64,000 nucleotides of DNA from Lycorma delicatula (Eukaryota; Arthropoda; Insecta; Hemiptera; Fulgoridae): positions 13,389,501 to 13,453,500 of the forward strand of contig NC_134460.1 of the NCBI RefSeq assembly GCF_047948215.1, given 5' to 3'. Position 1 is the stretch's first letter. Each line of letters opens with the position of its first letter. This document shows, in pieces, positions 23,311 to 34,059 of the stretch. The notes below the pieces were generated by a model. That model did not search any database. It was not told where the DNA came from and was given only the letters and a program-made list of their open reading frames with translations. The position numbers and the translations under genes were made by a program.

Positions 23311-24390
23311 AAGGAAGACTGTAATATTTAAAATGTAACTTAAATTTTAAATATCTATCTTCTCTAAAAACGTCTATTCGAGTCGATTCATTTACACGCT
23401 TAAAGGGATATAAAAAAATAATCAGTGATATCTTTACCCCAAGACCCATAATTGCAAAGACAAAAAAAATCTTAAAAAACCAAATTGCTTTAAAAAAACG
23501 TGCTGGTATCCAAGAAGTACGATTACTCGTATTATTATTACCGCTTTAGTGTAAAACGTATTCCATTAGAAGCGAAGAAATGGTATGAAAAAATTATAAT
23601 TAAATTTCTATAAGACTACATTTTACAGAAATTTTCATTTTTATAGATGATAGTTTATGTACTATTAAATGAAAAGAAATTATTGAAATATATTATTTCA
23701 TTATTGAGCGAAGAAAGATGTTTTAACCTCACCTGTTGGTATTTATAACCACGCTACGGTCTTAACGCGTTTACCTTTGAATCATTACTCACCTGGTGGA
23801 TATTCTTTGTAAATGTTATCTTTGTTGTATATTTATTGTAAATAATGTAGGACTAGTCAGAAATAAAACATAAAATACATAAAAAAAGTAATAAATACGG
23901 GGAGATTTCTACATCGTCCACTGCTCCATTACTTCTCCACAATCATAAATCAGTGATATCCGATTTACCTGAAAAAAGTGATTATGATGTTGCTAACACC
24001 ATAAGATGTTTTTTGGCACTAGTTTTAGCTTTCGCAATCAACTACCATTGATAATTTTGTTTTGAGTTTTGTTATTTAATTTTTACTTCATTCAACTTTA
24101 AAATACTCTTATACTAAAGACTTCAGTCATTGAAATCAGCACGTAGAATAATATTGTTCAGACAGATCTATTTTTTCTTTTTCAGAACTGCTTTATTTCA
24201 AAATTTAATTTCATAAAAATATTTCTATCGGTTTTATGATGTTTTAAAAACTATTTAGAATTCAGCTGCATATCTACGTAACTAGCAACTTTTTTAAAAC
24301 ATTTTCTAAACATCTAGTATTTTTTGTCTTTTAAAATTGTTGAAACAGAATTTTTTTTGTTCAAATTATTGGTTCCTGCTTTAAATTTAT
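23311..24390. other. AT-rich non-coding stretch
   Basis: No gene or repeat structure was recognised. It may be part of an intron or the upstream region of the exon at 25703. Confidence 0.5.
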
Positions 24391-24699
24391 ACTTTTTTTT
24401 TGTCTTCAGTCATTTGACTGGTTTGATGCAGCTCTCCAAGATTCTCTATCTAGTGCTAGTCATTTCACTTCAGTATACCCTCTACATCCTACATCCCTAA
24501 CAATTTGTTTTACATATTCCAAACGTGGCCTGCCTACACAATTTTTCCCTTCTACCTGTCCTTCCAATATTAAAGCGACTATTCCAAGATGCCTTATTAT
24601 GTGGCCTATAAGTCTGTCTCTTCTTTTAACTATATTTTTCCAAATGGTTCTTTCTTCATCTATTTACCGCAACACCTCTTCATTTGTCACTTTATCCAC
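24391..24699 (-). mobile_element. APE-type LINE, copy C (3' end only)
   Basis: About 300 bases of the shared 3' end, starting at a T-run (24393-24401) and 'gtcttcagtcatttgactgg'. It extends only to the position matching 'TNEEVLRQIDEE' and is then truncated. A 'tttatcca' iteration (24691-24708) marks the broken 5' junction. It contains an in-frame stop in place of a Gln-coding triplet ('tatttaccgc'). Confidence 0.85.
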
Positions 24700-25702
24700 T
24701 TTATCCATCCACTTTTATAAAATTATTCAAAAAAGATTTACAAAAGTTGCTTGACGAAATTTTTTTTACAAACTTCCTTTTTTGAATCAAAGTAAAAGGT
24801 GTTTCATCATTTACGATTACATTAATACTATAGAGAAATAAAAGATCTTTTCGTTAAACTTTAGTAAAACATTTTAGATTAAGTTCCATTGTAGATATTA
24901 AAAAAAAACATTATTTTTAATATTTAAATTCATCTATTTACTACATTTACATTCATCTGTTTACGATATAATTAATACTTCTGAGAATTAATTATCTGGA
25001 TGTAAGTTTATTAATAGAAATAAATCCTTTTTTTAATTTTAGTACTCTAATTTTAGAGTAATATTGCGATAATTTCTAGTAAAATTTAAATAGAATTTTG
25101 TAAAATAAAACGTTGAATTGATCTGTTTAGTAGCTTTTTTTTAATAATTTTGAGCGCAGATCGGATTTACTGATTCTCAAAATATTTTTTTCTCCTTTGA
25201 TAGTACGTATTTTTGTGTAATGGGTTTTTTTGATACTAATTTAATCCATCTTTTTTTTTAATGCTGTTTCAGCAGAAATATTTATTTATTTTTTATTAAA
25301 TAATATTATTTGCTAATACTGGGTAGAATAACCCGTTTTACCTTTCGTTTCTTTAAGTTTTATATTATTTATAAGAATTATGAAGTAAAGCTGTAAAACT
25401 TCTTGTTGCAACATTGAAATTGGAATCGGTGGAAGGTGATTTAAAGAAGTAGAATATCTCTAATTTTTATTTTTTATTACTTAAAATTTCCGCTACTTGT
25501 GTAAGTAGATGTCATTTATATAATTATATAAAGTAACGAGTTTCGGGTAGTATTCAAAAATAGATGTAAATTTGGTGAATTTTGTCGTTTAATTTTCTGT
25601 ATTGTTGTGTTTTACTTTTATAACCATTAATTTAATTTATTAATTTCATTGTTTAATAGCTGTAATAAAACTAACGCACACCATTATTTATGTGTTTTAC
25701 AG
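24700..25702. other. Probable intron upstream of the GalNAc-transferase exon
   Basis: AT-rich non-coding sequence ends in a T-rich tract and the acceptor 'tgtgttttacag' at 25691-25702. No further exon was recognised in it. Confidence 0.5.
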
Positions 25703-25950
25703 CATGAAGAAAATAGAGCTTTAAGATTAAAAGATGAATTATTAACTTCGTCACCTACACCAGAAGCTCTAGAAGCTGCTGAAGAGAACAACGATGTAAG
25801 ACTAGCGTGGAATTATTTTGATGAAAAGGGTTACATATCGCGTGGTGGTTTAAGAGCCGGAGAAGATCCATATCAAAGGAATAGATTCAATCAAGAAGCA
25901 TCGGATAGGTTGCCTAGCAACAGAGATATACCTGATACGCGTAATTCATT
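25703..25950 (+). CDS. Exon of a polypeptide N-acetylgalactosaminyltransferase (GALNT2-like)
   Basis: A 248-nt internal exon is bounded by an acceptor (polypyrimidine run then AG at 25701-25702) and a strong donor GTAAGTT beginning at 25951. It starts in phase 0 and ends after two bases of a codon. The translation begins '[13 protein letters not shown]', has an acidic stretch '[11 protein letters not shown]', then '[20 protein letters not shown]', '[20 protein letters not shown]' and 'DTRNS'. The 'GxDPYxRNxFNQxxSDxLxxxRxIPDTR' pattern is the hallmark of the segment just before the catalytic domain of GalNAc-transferases, Golgi type II membrane enzymes that start mucin-type O-glycosylation on Ser/Thr. 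Spacing 'RAGEDPY' to 'PDTR' fits the GALNT2 group best. The membrane anchor, catalytic GT-A and ricin-type lectin exons are not recognised in this window. The frame is intact. Confidence 0.8.
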
Positions 25951-27305
25951 GTAAGTTATATATATTTCTTATTACAGTATTAGTAAGATCTTTATGTCAT
26001 AAGTACGTATGATTCATAAAAAATGTTTGTCGATTTGACTAAATACTTTTGAAAAGTAGGAGATGAATCGTGTAACATGCTGTATCTCTTTAGGTTATAT
26101 TTGTATTTTTACGCTTGTTAAACTGTAATGTAAAAAAAAGAACAAATTATATAATTTTTTATTGTAACTTAACAGACTAAATCTTAAACAAAATTAAAAC
26201 TATTAAATTTTGTTGAATATTCCTGTTTAATTGACTGCAATACAGTTGTGTTTCATCAAATATATATTTGTGTGTTTCTGTATTTGTCTGTAATCAAAGA
26301 AAACCGTAAGAATCTTTCTTAGTAATAGGTGAAAATAATTTTTGAAGTAATGATGACGCAAAATATGACCCTTCAATAGTGATCACATAGTACAATTAGT
26401 ACAGTAAATGGATACATAGTTATAAGGGTGAGTTGAAGATTTTCATTAAAAAACCTTAAGCATCACTTCAGGTAGTTCTGTATTTTCTATGGAAAAAGGA
26501 TTTTGTTTCGGCTAGGATTGATGCTCAATAGAGAAAAGATCCAAACGCTTCGGTGGTTGATGTTGTTTATCTTGCTTTGTAGTATATTTAGGAGTAGTCG
26601 TTTCTATATTATCATCCACACACTTCTCTCTTACTCATAGTCCTTTTTCCCTGATAGTTCTCTATTTAGTTAAGTATGCGAGGATCTTTTGAAATTAATA
26701 CGTAGATCGGGGATTACCGGGTAGTAAATTTCCCATACGGTTGCTGTACGATAAGATTGAGATTGACCTGGAAAGCTGAAATTTTTTATCGAATTTAGTC
26801 GGGCTTTCTAATACAGTACAATTGTGAAAATAGTAAAAAATGTAATGTTAATTCAGAATACAATAACAATAATAAAGGTATTAATTGAAAAACGAATTTG
26901 GAGTATATATTTTATTTCAGAATTCAGATTTATTTAATTATTATTTAAAAATTTCTCAGTACGGTAATATTGTTTATTATTATGCCAAGAAAGAAAAATA
27001 GAAGTAAACTGCCGTGAGCTATAGAAAACTTTTACGGAATTTTTAAATTAAAGAGGAACAAAATACATAAAAGAAATACAAATAAAAGACGCATACAGTT
27101 GATGAAAAGGACAATAGTAAATTGTATAGAGACCGCCTCAAATAGAACAAAAAATCGAAAAAAATCCATTTGTCAAAAATAAAAACTAAACAAACATTTT
27201 TTAAATAATATCACTGTTAAATAATATAAACGCAGTTGGTTTCAAGTAAAAAATTAATTTAGAATAAATTGGTAAGAATACGTTTTAGTTAATTTATTGA
27301 AAATG
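25951..27305. other. Probable intron downstream of the exon
   Basis: It begins with a consensus donor. It is otherwise AT-rich with no recognised exon or repeat up to LINE copy D. Confidence 0.5.
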
Positions 27306-28335
27306 TTAAAATGTTCAGCATTTTAAAAAAATTAGGGTTCAAATACAGAGATAGAAGAACAATTGCTAACATGTACAGGAACCAAACAGCAACAGTAACA
27401 ATTGAAGAACATAAGAAAGAAGCCGTAATAAGAAAGGGAGTCCGACAAGGATGTTCCCTATCTCCGTTACTATTTAATCTTTACATGGAACTAGCAGTAA
27501 ATGATGTTAAAGAACAATTTAGATTCGGAGTAACAGTACAAGGTGAAAAGATAAGGATGCTACGATTTGCTGATGATATAGTAATTCTAGCCGAGAATAA
27601 AAAGGATTTAGAAGAAACAATGAACGGCATAGATGAAGTCCTACGCAAGAACTATCGCATGAAAATAAACAAGAACAAAACAAAAGTAATGAAATGTAGT
27701 ATAAATAACAAAGATGGACCGCTGAATGTGAAAATAGGAGGAGAAAAGATTATGGAGGTAGAAGAATTTTGTTATTTGGGAAGTAAAATTACTAAAGATG
27801 GACGAAGCAGGAGCGATATAAAATGCCGAATAGCACAAGCTAAACGAGCCTTCAGTAAAAAATATAATTTGTTTACATCAAAAATTAATTTAAATGTCAG
27901 GAAAAAATTTTTGAAAGTGTATGTTTGGATATGGAAGTGAAACTTGGACGATCGGAGTATCTGAGAAGAAAAGATTAGAAGCTTTTGAAATGCGGTGCTA
28001 TAGGAGAATGTTAAAAATCAGATGGGTGGATAAAGTGACAAATGAAGAGGTATTGCGGCAAATAGATGTAGAAAGAAGCGTTTGGAAAAATATAGTTAGA
28101 AGAAGAGACAGACTTATAGGCCACATACTAAGGCATCCTGGAATAGTCGCTTTAATATTGGAAGGACAGGTAGAAGGGAAAAATTGTGTAGGCAGGCCAC
28201 GTTTGGAGTATGTAAAACAAATTGTTAGGGATGTAGGATGGGGAGGGTATACTGAAATGAAACGACTAGCACTAGATAGGGAATCTTGGAGAGCTGCATC
28301 AAACCAGTCAAATGACTGAAGACAAAAAAAAAAAA
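27306..28335 (+). mobile_element. APE-type LINE, copy D, with 11-bp target duplication
   Basis: 'tattgaaaatg' flanks the insertion at 27295-27305 and 28336-28346. The element starts inside the RT (at 'MFSILKKLG') and ends 'gactgaagac' plus poly(A). It is in the same orientation as the GalNAc-transferase exon and, if the gene continues, lies in its intron. Confidence 0.9.
27311..28319 (+). pseudogene. LINE copy D: reverse transcriptase C-terminal half
   Basis: The first frame (27311-27940, 209 codons) is uninterrupted from 'MFSILKKLGFKYRDRR' through 'RKGVRQGCSLSPLLFNLY' and 'MLRFADDIVILAEN', whose FADD carries two catalytic aspartates, to 'NLNVRKKFLKVYVW'. An 11-base deletion at about 27929, relative to copies E and F, removes 'SVALY' coding and shifts the frame. 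The second frame (27921-28319) continues 'GSETWTIGVSEKKRLEAF' and ends with the shared 'ASNQSND' terminus. Upstream RT motifs are missing by 5' truncation, so no activity is expected. Confidence 0.85.
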
Positions 28336-29049
28336 TATTGAAAATGGCCGTAAAACACATGAAGTTTTTTCATACTGGATGGAAATCAAAAAAATATATA
28401 AATAAACTATAATCAACGCCTCTCTATATAATTACTTATCTTTCCCGTCGCAGTCAATTTTTTTTAAATTTTATGTTTTTTTTTAGTCAAGTAACCGGAG
28501 GCAGGTGTCGCGTCACACAAACAGTAACACTGACAACGGTTGTGTTGGTTTAGTCGCCGGGCTATACACGGTCACTCCCCTTAAAAAATCAAAGATCAAT
28601 AAAAGCCAAAACTGGATGTTAGATATTTATCCGAAGAGTATTTGCAAGCCCAAATCTACTGAATATCTCTATTTAGTATAGTCGGAAACGGGGAAAATCA
28701 GCAATCATTGTTCAATTTTTTTTACTTTTCTTCATCCCTTTTAAGATCGAATTTCATTAAATTTAGAGATTGGTTTTTATAAGCTTTTATTTAACTGGCT
28801 TTAGCAATAATCAAATCTTGCAACTGCTATATCTTTTGATCTATCGTATGAAAATCAATGAAATTTGGTACACGTATGTAACTTCGGTGACAATACAGCA
28901 CTACGGTGTCGGAATTTGATATGACCCACCCCACGCGCTACCCCTTACGCTAAATTCATGCATTTAGTTGAAAATTTTCATTTCTCATGAACTATCGTAT
29001 GAAAATGATTAAAATTTGGTACACGTATGTAACTTCGATGTGTAAAAAT
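28336..29049. other. Non-coding stretch with repeat pieces
   Basis: A short GC-richer patch (28485-28590) starts 'agtcaagtaaccggaggc'. A motif of about 40 bases, 'ctatcgtatgaaaat' followed by 'atttggtacacgtatgtaac', occurs twice (28852-28894 and 28989-29032). No gene was seen. Confidence 0.5.
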
Positions 29050-29850
29050 AAATATATTTGATTACATATAAAAAAAATATTTTTTAAAAAAGCTTTTATT
29101 TAACTAATATTAATATTAACATTAATAAAAAAAGGAAACAAATTAGAAAAACCATCTAATAAGTAAAAAATAAGCATTAAATCAAATTGAGAATTTTAAA
29201 CAATCAAATATAATATATTAGCAAATATAAAAATGCACTGAAAAGTAAAAAACAAATTATATAAATATCTAATAAATAACCAATAAATAAATGTAATAAT
29301 TATTAAATTTTAAAATTAAAAGTAATGAAAATATTTAGTCAAGTAAAAGCGTGGCACAGTTTTTATAACAATGTTTTAGAATAAGTATTTATAGACATTT
29401 GCTGTATTTTAAAATATATTTTTTGTTTCATGAGGTTGTTTAGTATATGTATATACTTTATTTATCTGTAATAAAATAACTCAAGTTTTAATTCTTTGAT
29501 GGTTCAAATTTGCACCGAGATGACCTTTAAGGGTTAATAAGATTAAAAATAAAAATTAAATTTTTGTTATAAAAACTGTGCCACGCTTTTATTTAACTAA
29601 ATATTTTCATTACTTTTAATTTTAAAATTTAATAATTATTACATTTATTTATTGGTTATTTATTAGATATTTATATAATTTATTTTTTTACTTTTCACTG
29701 CACTTTTATATTTGTTTGATTTAATTCTTATTTTTTACTTTTTAGAGGGTTTTTCTAATTTGTTTTCTTTTTTCATTAATGTTAATATTAATATTAGTTA
29801 AATAAAAGTTTTTTTTAAAAATAATTTTTTATATGTAATCAAATATATTT
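29050..29850. repeat. Long inverted repeat (foldback), arms about 290-320 bp
   Basis: The left arm 29050-29370 and right arm 29564-29850 are near-identical reverse complements around a loop of about 194 bases. Landmarks are 'gtggcacagtttttataac' at the loop side of the left arm against 'gttataaaaactgtgccac' on the right, and 'atatatttgattacatat' against its complement at the outer ends. The left arm holds an extra segment of about 40 bases (near 29190-29225). There is no coding potential. It fits a foldback transposon or large MITE whose family I cannot name. Confidence 0.85.
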
Positions 29851-32272
29851 TTGTAATTTTTTTTTGTTGTATTTTTTAGCTATTCATATAAAGATTACAT
29901 CAAAAATCAAGCTGGTAAATTTTCATACATTTATTTTAGTAGTTTTTGCTGGGCTTTGATTATGAATGACTCACGACATGTTTACGCAATATAAATAAAA
30001 TACTTACTACATAAAAATAAACCTAAGGAAAAGTCAAAATTATTAATTCGCTAAATATATGATTTATATTTATGAGCATTAAATATATATTACCTTGAAA
30101 ACATTTTCTGAAATTTTCTAAGAATTCCATGTGTATAATGTTGAATTTTATACGGAAATATATATTACCCATGTAAAATATTTTTATGATTTTTTTTTTT
30201 CAATTAAAATGTTTTCCTAAATTACGATTTAATGTTAATGAAATTAATTTTTTTAAATTCGCCATTATTTATTTACCGTAAAAATTTTTAATAAAAATGT
30301 TGACTATAGACGAGAAGTTTCTATTATTTCTAGTCATTCATTGAAAAATGAGTTTTGAGTTTCCTGTGCGCTTTTCTGTCAGCTAACTTCATCAGTTGTT
30401 CAAAAGTTTTTAAGTGTGATGGATGTTCTCTTTATTAATCAATGACAAACAACTGTCTCTATTAGGATTGTAGTTTTTTCATTGTTTTATTTATTTTTTT
30501 AAATTTTTATAAATTTTATTAAAACTTTTTAATAAAACACAAGTTATTTTCAATATTTAAATAAACATTTTTTGTTTTCCCAATATGATAAACTGAGTTT
30601 ATAAAAATATTTGCATAATAAATAGAACATATTAAAATTAACGTCGTTTATAATGTAAATTTGTATTTTCCAGTTAGTAGTTGTTCGTACATCTTTATTT
30701 ATTTATTTTTCTAAATAAATAAAATTCTAATAGTAGAATTAGTAATAATAATGTTATTGGGTTTTTTCTCTTCTATTGTGTTTGTGCGATCGTCTAAAAA
30801 AAATAGCATTTATAAGGTAGATTTAATATACGCTACTTAATTCTAATTACGTTCATTTTTTTTTTTAATTTTATCTGTAAATTAATCTTTATTCTGATCG
30901 GTACAAAATAGTACATTATGTTAGATCCCGTTAATATAAAATGTATTATTATTATAAGGATAAAAACAAACAATAAATTGAAAAATAGATAATTTTAAAG
31001 ACCGTAATTATTAATTAAAAACCAACAAATGAAAGGTAAATTAAATTAAACATAAAAAATTTCTACAAAATAATTCACAATTCATTGGCCGCTATTGAAA
31101 ATAATTTTGAGGTCATATTTATGAACACGTTGAACGGTCGCAGGAAAATCGTGTTTTTTTAATTGTCATTTAATAATTCATCGATAGTAATACTGTTTCC
31201 GTAAAAGAAATTTTTTAAATTTTACTTTAAATGAATTGGTGGCAAGATTTTTTAAAAACGGTTTGGTAATTAAACGTATCAACGGAAGCATAACAAGGCC
31301 CTTTTCGTGAGCCGAATTGTTTTCTCGAGTTAACATGGAAACAGTTACGTTGTCTGGGTTACTAAATGTGAATATAGTTTTTTTTTTTTAAATTAGTGAT
31401 CATTCTTATTAAAAAATATTGTACTTTCTTAAATATAAACGCAAGGATAACGTATTTAATTGTTGCATCGTATTAATTAACATCATATAAATCATTTTTG
31501 AAGTATTTTGTTGTAATATTCTTATCGGTAATTTAGTAATTCAATTTAATAAAACCTAGTAACTTGTAATAATTAGTTTAAGAAAAGTATTTTTAATTTA
31601 AGCTCATCAAAATGTATGAATTGTTGATTTTTACCGACTGATATGAGTTTGTTTTTCATGGGTTTACGTTTTTCGACCGTTTTTAATTATACGATATCAA
31701 ACCGGATAAAGCATTTTTTAATGTTAAATTTAACCTTTCTAAAAGCGAATAAAATGGAAAACCTTTAAAGAATGTGTGGATTAACAAAAGTGGAATTTTC
31801 TGTAATGATAATGAAGAAAGTTAATATAATATAGTAAGATAGCAGAAAGGGAGATTATTTTAGAAAGTATAAATTATTCGATTACCGCTTCGATTAAACT
31901 TTTTAAAACAAAAGAGAACACTAAACAAAAGAGTAAACTTTTTGGTGGGGTGTTAAGAAGAAATTACGACTTTTATTTTCTTTGTCCCCCATAACCGCTT
32001 CAAGTTTCAGAAAAATCGTATCTCATATCTTATTTGTGCTTAAACAAGGAGCCTCTATATACTAAGTTTTAAATTAATATCCCGAACCGTTTCTTAAAAA
32101 TACCGAGATCGTTCAGGAAGACTTTATTTCGTATCGATCCCTTAGGGGGATGAATTTCTAAAAATATTTTTCTTTATTCTGAGGTCTCTACATTTTAACA
32201 TCAAAATATACTACGAAATTTTATGTTTTTATCGCTAGTTTTATGAAGATCTGAAAGCGAGTGTATTTGTTA
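29851..32272. other. AT-rich non-coding stretch
   Basis: No gene was recognised. The part 31920-32260 has the look of a dispersed repeat ('tcccttagggggatgaattt', 'ttcaggaagactttatttcg'), but no second copy is in the window to prove it. Confidence 0.5.
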
Positions 32273-32711
32273 ATCAATTTATGGAATGGAATGGAATAGA
32301 ATGCAAAGTTGGCAGGAGTCTATTACTCCCTACTTTATCGCAGAACCTGGACAGAATCCCTTGCTGCTGGATCATTCTAATCGGGCTTGTTTTTAAAAGG
32401 GTTATTTTTTAATCTCGGATCTAATTTTTCAAGTTTTGTCTATTATTATTTTAGTGAATTTAAGACGGATTTAATTGCATTCCAATCCGTTGTTAAACCA
32501 GCGTTATCGAACCCATTTCATGGGCCGACCGCGGAAGGCTAGGCTTATAAAGCCTGTCCTCCCGACGTAATTCCCCTTCAGACCGTCCACTGAAGTCCTT
32601 TCGGTGCTAACTCTTTAATAGGCTAGCAGGAATACGCCACAACGGGGCACTACTTGTAAGGAGGGAGCAATGCGTCCCCTTTTCCGGAGGAGTCGCAATT
32701 GCTAGGTTATT

Positions 32712-33020
32712 TTATCTTACTGTAAGTTTTGAAATAGGAGAGGTTGTGTAGAAGCTCTTCATCCGCTTCTGGTATGGCTGCCCTTCAGGACGCATCTCTG
32801 CTGGGCTCTGTTCCGGACTCCAGTCCGTGATGTTGAGGCGAGTGGTTGGTCTTCCTTCTTCTTCTCCCTCTTCTTCTTCCGAAGACCTCTTCGTTCTTCT
32901 TTGGCCTGCACTTTCCAAGAATTGGTAGTAACCGAAGTTACATACCATTAACCTTGGAATTCCCGAAGCCCCGAAGGGCTGAACGGGGGAAAGTGCAGGT
33001 TTCTTCGTTCTTCTGTGCTG
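32712..33020 (-). CDS. Short ORF of unknown function inside the retroelement-like unit
   Basis: The minus-strand frame is open from 33020. The first ATG at 32948 gives 78 codons. It starts 'MVCNFGYYQFLESAGQ', then has a basic 'RRTKR' followed by an acidic run 'SSEEEEGEEEGR', then 'LNITDWSPEQSPAEMRPEGQ' and a short basic end. There is no CCHC knuckle, RRM or membrane segment. It resembles, in position and composition only, the start of an ORF1 protein of a LINE whose remainder has been deleted. I do not recognise a family. It may be non-functional sequence that happens to be open. Confidence 0.3.
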   Translation of the reverse strand, partial: QHRRTKKPALSPVQPFGASGIPRLMVCNFGYYQFLESAGQRRTKRSSEEEEGEEEGRPTTRLNITDWSPEQSPAEMRPEGQPYQKRMKSFYTTSPISKLTVR

Positions 33021-33025
33021 TCAGT

Positions 33026-33100
33026 GGCTGCTGGGCAGGTGACTGCTGGGCAGTTGGCTGCTGGGCTTGCGACTGCTGGGCTGATGGCTGCTGGGCTCGT
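33026..33100. repeat. Minisatellite, five 15-bp units
   Basis: Five units of the type 'ggctgctgggcnnnn' start at 33026, 33041, 33056, 33071 and 33086. The first two bases alternate gg/ga, which gives a 30-bp higher-order pattern. It lies in the 5' part of the retroelement-like unit. Confidence 0.9.
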
Positions 33101-33732
33101 TCCCTCTTTCTTCTTTCTTGAAAGGAAAGGAAGGTAATAGGGAACTTACAAATGGTGATACCTATTCGCGATCGCGGTTTTGGGGCGGAGATTTTCTGGA
33201 AAGAAGTAAACAGGAATTATTACTTCAAGTAATTATTAACCTTCAGACACACGTGTGTCTGAGAAGGGGCTGGGGGGACCGCGTGAAGAAACCATTTGTT
33301 TTTGTAGTGGCTGTTGGTATCTGCAACAAAAGAAGCAGAACACACATACGAGAAAAAAAAAAAAAATTAATTTTTACTTTCCTTTCGACTGGCAGGATGA
33401 GACGGCACGACGAGTCGTTCCACATCCACGTTTCTCCCGTTTCTGAAACAATAGAAACAGAACAAAACACACGCGGAGAAAGAAGAAAAAAAAAATTTTA
33501 ATTTAGACCGCGTTTTTGTTTTATGCGCGACTTACCGTATTTGAAGTCTTCAAACTATATAACTCGCGAAAAACTATTCACTCGCGACCCCGGAAACGCG
33601 TCTGACGCACTATTCCGTTTATGGCTCATGCGATATGGAGGCCCCTAAGCCTGGTTTGTCGATTTTCGGCTACCGCACCGCACCGCACCATCACGGTGGT
33701 TCGTCCAGTACGGCGTGAGGCCATCAATTTAT

Positions 33733-34059
33733 CAAGGAGAAGGCTACGTTTGAATTTTTAATCGATAATTTCATTATCGTGTTAAATATTTTTATAATTT
33801 TAACATAATTTACTGTGAAATTTAATTTGGCATATATATGTATATAAATACTAGCCTTCTCTCAAATAAAAAAATAAATTACTTGGCTGCAATATGTATT
33901 TGTTTGTAATCGAGTATAATTTTTTCTATTTAATTATTTGTTGTAATTACATAGAGAAAAGTTCGACTTCAGCGGATGTATACATTAGTAAATTCCTGAA
34001 AAATTTAATTTAAAGAAAAAAATTATAGAACTAAAAAAAGAAGCAAACTAACCTCTTAT
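33733..34059. other. Short AT-rich gap
   Basis: Nothing recognisable was seen between the retroelement-like unit and the LINE debris. Confidence 0.5.

Larger units (their letters stand above)
32273..33732 (-). mobile_element. Non-autonomous retroelement-like unit with 10-bp target duplication and (ATTCC)n tail
   Basis: 'atcaatttat' borders the unit at 32273-32282 and 33723-33732. Next to the left copy lies a (GGAAT)n run (32283-32300), which on the minus strand is an (ATTCC)n 3' tail. The right end is GC-rich and starts sharply, as a full-length 5' end would. Inside are a 5'-UTR-like region (33722 to about 33030), a short ORF (33020-32712) and about 430 bases of structured GC-rich 3' sequence. 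No endonuclease or reverse transcriptase is present, so it would depend on a LINE in trans. Confidence 0.65.

Noticed and set aside
32846..33121. Plus-strand frame with repeated 'CWA' residues
   Set aside because: It is produced by the 15-bp minisatellite and has no family resemblance. The minus-strand ORF of the retroelement-like unit is the more plausible reading.
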